Source: Arthrobacter sp. M4
GTDB taxonomy: Bacteria; Actinomycetota; Actinomycetes; Actinomycetales; Micrococcaceae
Length of the DNA stretch: 64,000 nt
Direction: 5' to 3'
Assembly (NCBI RefSeq): GCF_020251205.1
Contig: NZ_JAIWYX010000001.1
Location: 434,001-498,000 of the forward strand
How positions within the stretch are numbered: position 1 is the first letter of the stretch; each line of letters opens with the position of its first letter. The position numbers and the translations under genes are program-made. Positions 14,662 to 23,737 of this stretch are shown piece by piece. The notes below the pieces were generated by a model, which was not told the DNA's origin, made no database searches, and saw only the letters and a program-made list of their open reading frames with translations.

Positions 14662-16266
14662 ATGCAAATCACCACAAACGACTTCGGTCGGATTGAAATC
14701 GCCGACGTCCCACTCCCGGGGCACGTGCGGGACCCGAGCGCCACATACACCTACTCCGGGAAAGTCTTCGTGCTCTATCGCACCGACGAGGACCCCTACG
14801 GTGAAGACTGGTATCACGCGGCGGTGGTCGATGACGACGGCGGCAACTTCAGTACGATCTTCTCCGGCCGAATCCCCGAACATGCCAAGGCCAATGGCAT
14901 CCGACACATGCCCTTCGCCGACAACCGACGCGTTCTCCTCGGCGACTACGTGCTCGAATGCAGCCCGGACATTGACACATGCACCGCCGCCGAACTCGTA
15001 CCTGTCGAGTATCCGTGGGGGCTGGAAGACGACCCCACGACCACGCACCACTGGTCCGAGATCATCGTCTCCCCCGACAACGAGCACATCGCCTGGACGA
15101 TCCTGCGCAACGATTTGGGCGCTGCCGTCGGCTTGGGCAAACTGCGTCGCGACGATGACCGCTACGTCATCGAAGACCAGTCGATCATCAGCACCGTCGA
15201 CCCGCTTGCCCCTGATCCGCGCCGCGAGGGCTACTTCCTCCCGGCGCCCATGAGGGGAGGGGAAGTCAAGCAGTTCGTTCGCGGCGGCACCGCGATCTCG
15301 TCCGCCGGCGGCATTGACGGCTTCCTGCCCGACTCCGTCGTTCAGGACCTGGACTCAGAAGAAATGGTCCGGATCACGCGGACGCCGGGTTACGACGAGA
15401 CGACGATCTTCTCCCCCGACGAACGCCTCGGGCTTGTCATGACCTCGCGCGCCTCAAAGCGTACCGACGCAGCGATCCTGGGGCTCGTGCCGCGACCCCA
15501 CGCAATCCTCTCGGGCATGGGCCTGGCCTGGGCCGTCTACACGTACACCGTCTCCGGCGTGCGCAGCTTCCGCGAAGGCAACGTGGGCCCCGTACTGATC
15601 GACATCGAACGGTCCATGCAAGAGCCGGGCTACGAAGGCGTGCCGCTGAACAACCCCGATGAATCCTGGGTCTACTGCTCTCCGATGTCCTGGCACCCCT
15701 CGGGTCGGAAGGCCATGTGGCTGGAGATGCTTCGCGGAAGTGAGCATCCGGGATCCTATCGCGAGATGCGCGTACGTACAGCCCATCTGCTAGACCACCA
15801 ACCGTCAGCTCCCATCCCCACCCAGCCAACGCCGTCGACGGCTCCTTACGGCATCAGCGGAGCCGCCGCCCAACACGTGCTGAGGGCACCCTCCGAGCCT
15901 GCCCGCTCCGGACGCATCGCGGGAGCGCACTCCGGGCACATCGACTTCGAACGTGTTGCAGGCGATATCGCCGCCGGCCGAGCCGCATCGTCGAAAACCA
16001 CGTACGTCGATTACAGCGACGACGGCCGCAGCTTCTACAACGGCTACGAACAGACACGCAGCTCATTCACCAGCGACACGGTATACCGGGCCGATCTGGA
16101 AGTCACCGGCGAGCAGGCTGGCGAGATGCGGCTCCGTGCCACATGGTCCGGCCGCCAGGAGGGAACCCGGTTGCTGTTTGACCCCGACACCGATGGGCTA
16201 CCCAAGAGCCACGGCTTCGCCCGCTACGGACACGTCCAGCTGAACATCGAAGACCTTGTCGAGTAG
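14662..16266 (+). CDS. PD40/TolB-like beta-propeller protein in glycoside operon, unknown activity
   Basis: The 534-residue cytoplasmic protein has no signal peptide. It has repeated propeller-blade motifs: SEIIVSPDNEHIAWTIL, ETTIFSPDERLGLVMTS and MSWHPSGRKAMWLEM (the S-PD-x3-[IL] pattern of PD40/WD40-like blades). The final 130 residues are different and more polar, ending in beta-like GEMRLRATWSGRQEGTRLLFD. Oligogalacturonate lyases share this fold, but I cannot place their metal-binding His set here. It is the first gene of the operon, 33 bases before the GH1 gene, so it may act on the aglycone, the uronic acid or an intermediate sugar. ATG 14662 has no obvious ribosome site, so the start is uncertain. 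Confidence 0.6.
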   Translation: MQITTNDFGRIEIADVPLPGHVRDPSATYTYSGKVFVLYRTDEDPYGEDWYHAAVVDDDGGNFSTIFSGRIPEHAKANGIRHMPFADNRRVLLGDYVLECSPDIDTCTAAELVPVEYPWGLEDDPTTTHHWSEIIVSPDNEHIAWTILRNDLGAAVGLGKLRRDDDRYVIEDQSIISTVDPLAPDPRREGYFLPAPMRGGEVKQFVRGGTAISSAGGIDGFLPDSVVQDLDSEEMVRITRTPGYDETTIFSPDERLGLVMTSRASKRTDAAILGLVPRPHAILSGMGLAWAVYTYTVSGVRSFREGNVGPVLIDIERSMQEPGYEGVPLNNPDESWVYCSPMSWHPSGRKAMWLEMLRGSEHPGSYREMRVRTAHLLDHQPSAPIPTQPTPSTAPYGISGAAAQHVLRAPSEPARSGRIAGAHSGHIDFERVAGDIAAGRAASSKTTYVDYSDDGRSFYNGYEQTRSSFTSDTVYRADLEVTGEQAGEMRLRATWSGRQEGTRLLFDPDTDGLPKSHGFARYGHVQLNIEDLVE

Positions 16267-16299
16267 CACAGAAACAAAATGAAAGGTTTCAAAGGAACA

Positions 16300-17517
16300 A
16301 TGAACAACTTCCCGCATGGTTTCCTCTGGGGAGCCTCCACGGCGCCGCACCAGATCGAGGGCAACAATATCAACAGCGACTGGTGGGTGCAGGAGCAGAC
16401 CGTCCCCGGAATGGAGCCCAGCGGCGACGCGACCGACAGCTACCATCGGTTCCGCGAGGACATGGAGCTCCTCGCCGGCGCTGGCCTAAACGCCTACCGC
16501 TTCGGCATCGAGTGGGCCCGCATCGAGCCCCTCCCGGGACAGTTCTCCCGCGCAGAGCTGGCCCACTACCGCCGCATGATCGGCACAGCCTTGGAACTGG
16601 GCATCACGCCGGTGGTGACCCTCAACCACTTCACGACCCCGCGCTGGTTTGCCGAAGAGGGCGGCTGGCTCAGCGACCGCGCCGTCGAGCGATTCTCCGC
16701 ATACGTCGCCGAGTCCAGCTCCATCCTGGAAGACGTCGAATGGGTCGCAACAATGAACGAGCCGAATATGCTCGCCATGATGACGACCATGCGGCGCATG
16801 ATGACCGCTGCACCGACGGCCCAGCAGGACTGGCAGAGCCCAACCGTCGACCAGGACCCACGGCCGCAGCTCCCGCCGCCGGACCCGGAGATTGGCGCCC
16901 GCCTCGTCGAAGCGCACCACGCAGCACGCGAGATTGTCCGCCACCGGACCGACGCCAAAGTCGGCTGGACGGTGGCGAATCGAGCCTTCGTGGCCCGACC
17001 CGGAGCCGAGGAGAAGAAGCGCGAACTCGAATACATCTGGGAGGACCTGTACCTCGAGGGCTCCGCAGGGGACGACTTCGTCGGCGTCCAGTCGTACTCG
17101 AGTCAGTGGGTCAGCGAAACCGGCATCGAACCCCACCCACAGCAACCCGATAACACCCTCGTCGGCACGGCCTACCGCCCCGACGCCATAGGCATCGCCT
17201 TGCGCCACACGGCAGAAGTCACCGGCGGCATTCCGATCCTCATCACCGAGAACGGCATCGCCACAGCGGACGATGCGCGCCGCATCGCCTACACGGGCGA
17301 AGCGCTCCGCCACATCGCCGAAGCGGTCGACGACGGCATTGACGTCCGTGGCTACCTGCACTGGAGCCTGCTGGACAACTACGAGTGGGGCCACTGGGAG
17401 CCGACGTTCGGGCTCGTGAGCGTGGACCGGACGACTTTCGTTCGTACCCCCAAGCCCAGCCTCGCATGGCTCGGCTCCGTCGCCCGCGCGGGCGCGCCCA
17501 CCGCCGTCGCACATTAA
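16300..17517 (+). CDS. Glycoside hydrolase family 1 (beta-glucosidase/galactosidase type)
   Basis: The 405-residue enzyme has all GH1 landmarks. The opening is FPHGFLWGASTAPHQIEG, Glu154 in VATMNEPN is the acid/base, Glu317 in ILITENGI is the nucleophile, and YLHWSLLDNYEWGHWEPTFGLVSVD near the end forms the aglycone-side wall. GH1 enzymes retain configuration and cleave beta-glucosides, beta-galactosides or related sugars. It has no signal peptide and so works in the cytoplasm on imported glycosides. ATG 16300 is chosen for AAAGGA at the right distance; ATG 16279 would add seven residues. It is shorter than typical GH1 (about 450), mainly in the loops after the acid/base. The neighbours suggest a plant glycoside substrate. 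Confidence 0.9.
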   Translation: MNNFPHGFLWGASTAPHQIEGNNINSDWWVQEQTVPGMEPSGDATDSYHRFREDMELLAGAGLNAYRFGIEWARIEPLPGQFSRAELAHYRRMIGTALELGITPVVTLNHFTTPRWFAEEGGWLSDRAVERFSAYVAESSSILEDVEWVATMNEPNMLAMMTTMRRMMTAAPTAQQDWQSPTVDQDPRPQLPPPDPEIGARLVEAHHAAREIVRHRTDAKVGWTVANRAFVARPGAEEKKRELEYIWEDLYLEGSAGDDFVGVQSYSSQWVSETGIEPHPQQPDNTLVGTAYRPDAIGIALRHTAEVTGGIPILITENGIATADDARRIAYTGEALRHIAEAVDDGIDVRGYLHWSLLDNYEWGHWEPTFGLVSVDRTTFVRTPKPSLAWLGSVARAGAPTAVAH

Positions 17518-17548
17518 CCAGCCAGCCAACTACCTCAGGAGACCTTCA

Positions 17549-19375
17549 ATGCTGAAGCCTCTAGCCACCGCCACCCGCGACCTCGCCAGCCTCGACGGGC
17601 TGTGGCTCTTTGCCCTCGATACGAAACTCGGACCAGAACCGTGGAGGGCACCCCTCGACACCCACCTCGAAGCGGCCGTCCCGGCTAGCTACAACGACCT
17701 GTTCGCGGACCGGGAGATCCACGACCACGTGGGCCTCGTCTGGTACCAGCGAACCGTCCGCGTGCCGCGAGGCTGGGCGGACCAGCGCATCGTCCTCCGT
17801 TTCGACGCCGCCACGCACGCGGCCGCCGTGTATGTGGACGACGTCGTCGTCGCAGAGCACGACGGCGGGTACACCCCTTTCGAAGCGGACCTCACCGACG
17901 TCGTCGCGGCGGGGACAGAATTCCGGCTCACCGTGGCGGTAGACAACAGGCTGACGAACGTCACGATCCCGCCCGGAAAGCTGGCCATCGGTGCGGATGG
18001 GAAGGAACACCAGAGCTACTTCCATGACTTCTATAACTACGCGGGCCTGGCCCGCTCCGTGTGGCTGTACAGCACTCCCCGCACCCACCTCACCGACGTT
18101 ACGGTGACCACCGACGTCGACGGCGGAACCGGGCTTGTCGCATATTGCCTGACGGCGAGCGAACCGGCTCCGGCGAGCGTGCGGCTCCTGGACGAAGCAG
18201 GAATCACGGTTGCGTCCTGCGACGGGCACTCCGGAACACTCCGCGTCGATGATGCGGTGCTGTGGAGGCCAGGGGCGGCCTACCTCTATCGCTTGGAGAT
18301 CGAGATCCACGACGGCTGGCACACAGTGGATAAGTACGAGCTCCCCGTAGGAATCCGGACAGTAGCCGTTGAAGGGGACCAGTTCCTGATCAATGGCGAG
18401 CCGTTCTACTTCACTGGCTTCGGCAAGCACGAAGACTCGGCGGTCCGGGGCAAGGGCCATGACAACGCCTACCTCGTCCACGACTTCCGTCTCCTGGACT
18501 GGACTGGCGCGAACTCCTTCCGCACCTCCCACTACCCCTACGCCGAAGAGGTCCTCGAGTACGCTGATCGCCACGGGATCGTCGTGATCGACGAGACCGC
18601 CGCCGTCGGGCTCAACCTCGCCGTCGAAGCGGGGCTGACGGGACAGCCGCCGCGGCCCACCTTCTCCCCTGACACCATCAACGACCGGACCCAGGCTGCA
18701 CACGCCCAGCACCTGCGCGAGCTCATCGACCGGGACAAGAACCACCCCAGCGTGGTGATGTGGTGCGTAGCCAACGAGCCCTCGTCGAACGAGGAAGGGG
18801 CGCGGGAGTACTTCGAGCCGCTCATAGACCTCACCCGGGAGCTCGACCCAACCCGGCCTGTGACCATGACGACGGTCATCTTCGCCACGTGCGAAACCGA
18901 CCGCACCGCCGACCTCGTGGATGTCATCTCACTCAACCGCTACTACGGCTGGTACGTGGCAACGGGCGACCTCGAGACGGCGGAGAAGCTCCTCGAGGCC
19001 GACCTACGCGGCTGGATGACGAAGTACGGCAAGCCAATCATGATGAGCGAATACGGCGCGGACACCATCCCCGGCCTCCACTCCGTAACGAGCACGCCGT
19101 GGACCGAGGAATTCCAAGCTGACTTCCTCGCCATGAACCACCGGGTCTTCGACCGCATCCCGTCATTCGTCGGCGAACACGTCTGGAACTTCGCCGACTT
19201 CGGCACGGGCCCCGCAATTCATCGCGTCGACGGGAACAAGAAGGGCGTCTTCACCCGGGATCGCAAGCCGAAAGCGGCCGCCTTCGCCCTCCGCGAGCGA
19301 TGGAAGGAACTTCGCGGACGCAAACCCGGAACCCAAACCGTCCAGGAGCCGGTGCTCACCGCTCCCATCGCCTAG
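17549..19375 (+). CDS. uidA: Beta-glucuronidase (GH2, UidA type)
   Basis: The 608 residues align along nearly the whole length with E. coli UidA as I know it. The start is MLKPLATATRDLASLDGLW, then GGYTPFEADLTD, QSYFHDFYNYAG, FYFTGFGKHED and DRDKNHPSVVMWCVANEP. Acid/base is Glu410 (ANEPS) and nucleophile Glu501 (SEYGAD). The N-x-K motif that binds the glucuronate carboxylate is present as Asn563 and Lys565 in GNKKGVFTRDRKPKAAAF, which separates glucuronidases from other GH2 enzymes. It has no signal peptide. Glucuronides reach it through a transporter, probably the next gene. AGGAGA lies nine bases before ATG. This is the most specific function call in the operon. Confidence 0.93.
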   Translation: MLKPLATATRDLASLDGLWLFALDTKLGPEPWRAPLDTHLEAAVPASYNDLFADREIHDHVGLVWYQRTVRVPRGWADQRIVLRFDAATHAAAVYVDDVVVAEHDGGYTPFEADLTDVVAAGTEFRLTVAVDNRLTNVTIPPGKLAIGADGKEHQSYFHDFYNYAGLARSVWLYSTPRTHLTDVTVTTDVDGGTGLVAYCLTASEPAPASVRLLDEAGITVASCDGHSGTLRVDDAVLWRPGAAYLYRLEIEIHDGWHTVDKYELPVGIRTVAVEGDQFLINGEPFYFTGFGKHEDSAVRGKGHDNAYLVHDFRLLDWTGANSFRTSHYPYAEEVLEYADRHGIVVIDETAAVGLNLAVEAGLTGQPPRPTFSPDTINDRTQAAHAQHLRELIDRDKNHPSVVMWCVANEPSSNEEGAREYFEPLIDLTRELDPTRPVTMTTVIFATCETDRTADLVDVISLNRYYGWYVATGDLETAEKLLEADLRGWMTKYGKPIMMSEYGADTIPGLHSVTSTPWTEEFQADFLAMNHRVFDRIPSFVGEHVWNFADFGTGPAIHRVDGNKKGVFTRDRKPKAAAFALRERWKELRGRKPGTQTVQEPVLTAPIA

Positions 19376-19417
19376 CCGCCCCTGCGCTTTATTCCCACTC
19401 ACGACAAAGGAGTCATT

Positions 19418-20728
19418 ATGGTCAACCCCAACCTGGAGATCGGGCTGCAGGAAGAACCCGCCGCCGCGGCCGTGCCTGCGATCGAAGCACCGCCGCTGGA
19501 AAAGGCGAGTGCCAGCTATCTCACCTTCATGTCACTTGCGAACTTCGGCGTCTCGATGGCCTTCATCGTGCCACTCTCCTATTCGCTGTCCGTGCGCATC
19601 TCCCAGCTGGCACCCGGGCACGAGGAGGTCCTCGGATACGTTACGGGGACCGCGCAATTCATATCCATCGCCGCAAGCCCCCTCATCGGCGTCTGGAGCG
19701 ACCGCTTCCGCTCGCGCCTGGGGCGCCGCACACCCTTCATGATCGGAGGCGCCCTCCTGGGGCTCCTCGGCCTCACCGGCATCGCCTTGGCACCCACCGT
19801 GCTCCTCGTCGGCGTCGGATGGGTCTTCGGGCTCTTCGGCTGGGCGGCAGCAGGGCAGGCCATTCTTAACCTCCAGGCCGACCGCATTCCCGAGGAACAA
19901 CGTGGCAAGATCTCCGCCCTCAGCGGCCTCTCGGCCCAGGTGGCGCCTGTGTTGGGCATCGGCATCGCCTACGCTGTCTCCTCAAGCATGCTCCTCGTGT
20001 TCCTGGTCCCCGGGTTTGTGGGACTCGCGCTGCTCCTGCTCTTCCCGCTCGTCAAGCGAGAGGGTAGCTCTGTTGGGCTCGTCCACAACAGTGCCGTGAG
20101 CGTCAAGAGCCTCCTCTCAAGCTACGTCTTCAGCCCCAGGAAGTACCCGGACTTCGCGTGGAATTGGCTGGGGCGGTTTATCTTCTTCATGGGCCTCTAC
20201 TTCAACACCACATTCGGCACCTTCTTCTACGCGCAGCGCCTCGGCCTCCCTGTCAAGGAGGTCGCAGGAACCGTGGCCATCATCGGATTGCTGGGCGTCG
20301 TGTCTGCCAGCGCCGGCGCGCTCCTCGGCGGCTTCTTGTCAGATAAGCTCCGCCGCCGCAAGCTCTTCACTTTCATCGGAGCCCTGCTCTTCGTGGCCGG
20401 CGGCATCACTGAAGCCTTCGCCCACTCCTTGTTTGTGCTCGTGGTCGGTGCCATCCTCATGCAGGGTGCGATCGCCGTTTTCGGCGCAGTCGACGGGGCC
20501 ATTGTGTTCGCCGTACTTCCCGACCGCGCCCAGGCAGGGCGCTACCTCGCCGTCGTCGGATTCTCACAGCGGATCCCCAGCGCCATCGCCCCGCTCCTGG
20601 CGCCGCTGGTGATCGTCCTCGGCGCGAATGGCGCCGAGAAGAACTACACCGCCCTCTACCTCGCGGGGGCCGCCCTCGCACTGATCGGAGGCCTGTGCAT
20701 CGTCCTGAAAGTGAAGTCCGTCCGATGA
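19418..20728 (+). CDS. MFS glycoside importer (SLC45/GPH-like)
   Basis: The 436-residue transporter has twelve helices and the motif SPLIGVWSDRFRSRLGRRTPFMIGG after helix 2. That motif is characteristic of SLC45-type sucrose carriers and related glycoside permeases; the second-half equivalent is GGFLSDKLRRRKLFTFIG. A cytoplasmic N-terminal extension of about 30 residues is Ala/Glu/Pro-rich. Lying between the glucuronidase and rhamnosidase genes and overlapping the latter by ATGA, it most likely imports the intact glycoside for intracellular hydrolysis, since none of the three hydrolases has a signal peptide. AAAGGAG before ATG 19418 is a strong ribosome site. Confidence 0.88.
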   Translation: MVNPNLEIGLQEEPAAAAVPAIEAPPLEKASASYLTFMSLANFGVSMAFIVPLSYSLSVRISQLAPGHEEVLGYVTGTAQFISIAASPLIGVWSDRFRSRLGRRTPFMIGGALLGLLGLTGIALAPTVLLVGVGWVFGLFGWAAAGQAILNLQADRIPEEQRGKISALSGLSAQVAPVLGIGIAYAVSSSMLLVFLVPGFVGLALLLLFPLVKREGSSVGLVHNSAVSVKSLLSSYVFSPRKYPDFAWNWLGRFIFFMGLYFNTTFGTFFYAQRLGLPVKEVAGTVAIIGLLGVVSASAGALLGGFLSDKLRRRKLFTFIGALLFVAGGITEAFAHSLFVLVVGAILMQGAIAVFGAVDGAIVFAVLPDRAQAGRYLAVVGFSQRIPSAIAPLLAPLVIVLGANGAEKNYTALYLAGAALALIGGLCIVLKVKSVR

Positions 20729-23112
20729 GCAATAACCCCGCCATCAATCCTGTCTCCTGGACAGCACAGTGGATCTCGCCTACTGAATCCGAGGAGGACG
20801 CCGGTCCGGAAGACAGAGGCGCCTACACGCTTCGCAAGTCCTTCGAACTGAGGGCCATACCCCGCGCAGCGACGCTCTACGCCACCGCTTTGGGTGTCTA
20901 CGAGGCGTTCATCAACGGCGTCAGGGTAGGCGACGTTGAACTTGCCCCCGGCTCGACGAACTACGACGAGACCCTGTACGCCCAGCAGTACGATGTCGGA
21001 TACCTTCTCACCACCGGAAAGAATCAGATTGACCTCGTCCTCTCCGATGGCTGGTTCCGCGGTAGGAACAGCGGAGCCCAACGGAGGAACGTCTGGGGCG
21101 ACACCACCGCCGCCCTCGCGCAGCTGGAGATCTCCCTCGACTCGGGCAGCAAGGTGACCATTAACACCGGTGGTGACTGGTCCACCCTGCCCAGCCCAAT
21201 CGTCAGGGCAGACCTGATGACCGGACAGACCACGGACTTCCGCATCGACCCCGATCAGGCCGATCCCGCACCGGTTCGCGTTGGATTGGTCTCCCCGCCA
21301 GCACCGTCATGGTCGCCGGCCCCGCCGGTGCGCCGAGTGGAGGAACGGAAGCCGACCTCCCTCAGGAGGCTTAGGGACGGAGTATCCATCCTCGACGCCG
21401 GCCAGAACCTCTCCGGATGGGTTCGGCTCAGCGACCTCGGGCCCGCTGGATCCAAGACAGTGCTCGAATTCGGCGAGCATCTCGACGCCGGCGGCGACTT
21501 AACCACAGAACATCTGGACATGACGACCCCACGCGGGGAACGGCTGAAGTTCAACCAGACGGACATTGTCATCGCGGGAGACAATGGCAACGTCTTCGAA
21601 CCGCGGCACACTGTCCATGGGTTCCGGTACGTTCGCATCACCCACCCTGGCCGCGAGCTTTCGCCCGAGAACCTGACGGTCGTCGTCGTCCATTCCGACC
21701 TCGAGCGGCGCGGATGGTTCCAGTGCAGTTCGCCTGACCTCGAACGCCTGCATGAGGCAGCGGTGTGGAGCTTCAGGGGCAACATCGTGGATGTGCCCAC
21801 CGACTGCCCTACCCGCGAACGCTCGGGGTGGACTGGTGATTACCAGGTCTTCGCGCCCGTGGCGGCCATGATGTTTGACGTCCAAGGATTCTCCCGGAAA
21901 TGGCTGCAGTCCGTCCGCGATGATCAGTGCGACGACGGACTGCCGGCCGCCTTCTCCCCTGACTCGGCCAGAATGCGGCGGCATCCGGACAACCCGATGC
22001 GAGCCATGGGCGGGTCCGCAGGCTGGGGCGACGCCACGGTTCTCGTCCCCTGGGCGATCTACGAGGCGTACGGCGATTCGGAGATCCTCGCCGAGAGCTG
22101 GGAATCGATGGTCCGCTGGGTGGACTACGCGATCAATCTTGCCCGGACTCTCCGGCACCCCACGCGGATCGCGCGGTCAGAGGTGCCGCTCCCCCACGAG
22201 CGTTATGTCTGGGACGCGCCATTCCACTACGGTGAATGGGCCGAGCCCAAGCACCGGCGTTCGGACGGATCGCTCATCGACCCCTTGGCGGAGAACCCGT
22301 ACGCTTACATGAGCGCTGACCGCGGCGAGGTCGGTACGGCGTACCTCTACCGCTCGACGTCGGCCCTAGGCCGCATCGCTCGAATACTCGGCCATGAGGA
22401 AGCCGCTGAGCGGTACGGCCGGATCTCCGCTGCGGTGAAGGACGCCTGGCAGACGGAGTTCCTTACACTCGAAGGTCGCACCCGCGAAGACACCCAAGGT
22501 GCGTATGTCCGGGCCCTCGCATTCGGCCTCGTCCCCGAACCCCTCCGCGACGCAGCCGTGGATCGCCTCGTGCAGCTCATCCACGAAGCTGACGACCGCA
22601 TCGGAACCGGTTTCCTTTCCAGCGGGCTGCTGCTGCCAACCCTTGCGGAGCACGGACGGGCAGACCTTGCCTTCCGGCTGCTCCTCCGGCGCGGCATGCC
22701 GTCATGGCTCGGAATGCTGGACCGGGGCGCGACGACCATCTGGGAGGACTGGGAAGGCATCGAAGAAAACGGGATCGCCCACGCATCGCTCAACCACTAC
22801 AGCAAGGGCGCAGTGGTCCAGTTCCTCCACGAATACCTCGTGGGACTGCGCCAGGCACCCGGATCAGTCGGATGGGACAGCTTCGAAGTCCGGCCTTTTC
22901 CCGGCGGGGAGGTCAGCTCGGCCAGCTACTGCTTCATCTCGCCCAAGGGTGGCATCGACGTCTCCTGGTCGATCCTCGACGACGAATTCCGGGTCGAATT
23001 CACCGTTCCTGAGGGAAGCGAGGCACAGGTCACCTTGCCCAACGGAGCGTCCTCTTCATACGGTCCCGGACGACACCAAGTGTCCTGCCTCACCCCTAGT
23101 TTCGTGGGCTGA
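20725..23112 (+). CDS. Alpha-L-rhamnosidase (GH78)
   Basis: The 795-residue enzyme has the GH78 layout. An N-terminal beta-sandwich carries the lectin-like module (ALGVYEAFINGVRVGDVELAPGSTNYDETLYAQQYDV). The (alpha/alpha)6 barrel signature is DVPTDCPTRERSGWTGDYQVFAP, whose Glu is the family's general acid. The late WEDWEGIEENGIAHASLNHYSKGAV is close to the general-base region, and a C-terminal beta domain follows. These inverting enzymes remove terminal alpha-L-rhamnose from plant glycosides. No signal peptide is seen. The start ATG overlaps the transporter stop (ATGA). Rhamnosidase plus beta-galactosidase/glucosidase plus glucuronidase in one operon suggests stepwise trimming of one branched or linear oligosaccharide on a plant aglycone. 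Confidence 0.92.
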   Translation: MSNNPAINPVSWTAQWISPTESEEDAGPEDRGAYTLRKSFELRAIPRAATLYATALGVYEAFINGVRVGDVELAPGSTNYDETLYAQQYDVGYLLTTGKNQIDLVLSDGWFRGRNSGAQRRNVWGDTTAALAQLEISLDSGSKVTINTGGDWSTLPSPIVRADLMTGQTTDFRIDPDQADPAPVRVGLVSPPAPSWSPAPPVRRVEERKPTSLRRLRDGVSILDAGQNLSGWVRLSDLGPAGSKTVLEFGEHLDAGGDLTTEHLDMTTPRGERLKFNQTDIVIAGDNGNVFEPRHTVHGFRYVRITHPGRELSPENLTVVVVHSDLERRGWFQCSSPDLERLHEAAVWSFRGNIVDVPTDCPTRERSGWTGDYQVFAPVAAMMFDVQGFSRKWLQSVRDDQCDDGLPAAFSPDSARMRRHPDNPMRAMGGSAGWGDATVLVPWAIYEAYGDSEILAESWESMVRWVDYAINLARTLRHPTRIARSEVPLPHERYVWDAPFHYGEWAEPKHRRSDGSLIDPLAENPYAYMSADRGEVGTAYLYRSTSALGRIARILGHEEAAERYGRISAAVKDAWQTEFLTLEGRTREDTQGAYVRALAFGLVPEPLRDAAVDRLVQLIHEADDRIGTGFLSSGLLLPTLAEHGRADLAFRLLLRRGMPSWLGMLDRGATTIWEDWEGIEENGIAHASLNHYSKGAVVQFLHEYLVGLRQAPGSVGWDSFEVRPFPGGEVSSASYCFISPKGGIDVSWSILDDEFRVEFTVPEGSEAQVTLPNGASSSYGPGRHQVSCLTPSFVG

Positions 23113-23154
23113 AGACCATCAAGCGCGCCGACTAGTACATCGTGCGTGTCACTA

Positions 23155-23508
23155 TCACGGTGAAGAGCCACCGTGGACTTTAACAATGGCGATTGGACCG
23201 GTCTCCGGAACGCCGGGGAATTGAATCTGCGGAGCACCATGCGCAGTCTCCTCACCCTGTGTCCGGGGCCGCCCAGCGGCCCGCATGCGAAGAAGCGCCA
23301 CTGCGGAAATGAGAAACCAGGCTATGTTGGTCGCCACGGACGGCCATGCTTCGTGAAACGCGCCATTGACGATGAAGGCGCAAGCGCCGAGGAGATTTGC
23401 CATCTGAAAGCCCGCGCCAGTTTTCCACCAACCCATGGAGACGGCCAGATACGCACTAAGGATCGCGGCGGCGCCTGCCCAACCTGCGATTTCCCAGAGC
23501 TGTTCCAT
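23155..23508 (-). CDS. CBU_0592-like small membrane protein
   Basis: The 117-residue protein has three helices: WAGAAAILSAYLAVSMGWW, FQMANLLGACAFIVNGAF and SVATNIAWFLISAVALLRM. This fits the CBU_0592 membrane domain, in which AAIL-x-AY and FN/NLLGA are typical. A polar tail of 40 residues follows. The function of the family is unknown. GAAAGGA four bases before ATG 23508 fixes the start. It is convergent with the rhamnosidase and divergent from a LysR gene, separated by an AT-rich stretch with a dyad at 23661-23676, which may control both. Confidence 0.7.
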   Translation of the reverse strand: MEQLWEIAGWAGAAAILSAYLAVSMGWWKTGAGFQMANLLGACAFIVNGAFHEAWPSVATNIAWFLISAVALLRMRAAGRPRTQGEETAHGAPQIQFPGVPETGPIAIVKVHGGSSP

Positions 23509-23660
23509 GTCATCCTTTCAAAGATTTTGCCAACCGCTGAGGGTTGGAGGGTTCGTCGTTGAGGGTGGCCCGAGAGGGCGGATTCGCGCCGCAGCGCCTG
23601 AGCCGCCGGCCAGCTGCCGCTGGCATCGCGTCTTCCTATTGTTTCGCGCGCGTTACTACT

Positions 23661-23676
23661 ACATCACCAATGATGT
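23661..23676 (+). promoter_or_regulatory. ACATCA-N4-TGATGT dyad between divergent genes
   Basis: A perfect 6-base inverted repeat with a 4-base spacer lies in the 23509-23737 intergenic region, 62 bases before the LysR start. LysR proteins usually bind such dyads (with a T-N11-A frame) near their own divergent promoter. Confidence 0.35.
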
Positions 23677-23737
23677 GGCAAATAAGTCATGTAGATCAAT
23701 TGCATTCTTCTGCAGTGTTGGTTTAGAAATACTTAAC

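Noticed and set aside
14662..16266. Oligogalacturonate lyase (PL22)
   Set aside because: Beta-propeller repeats fit, but the three His and one Gln of the metal site could not be aligned by eye.
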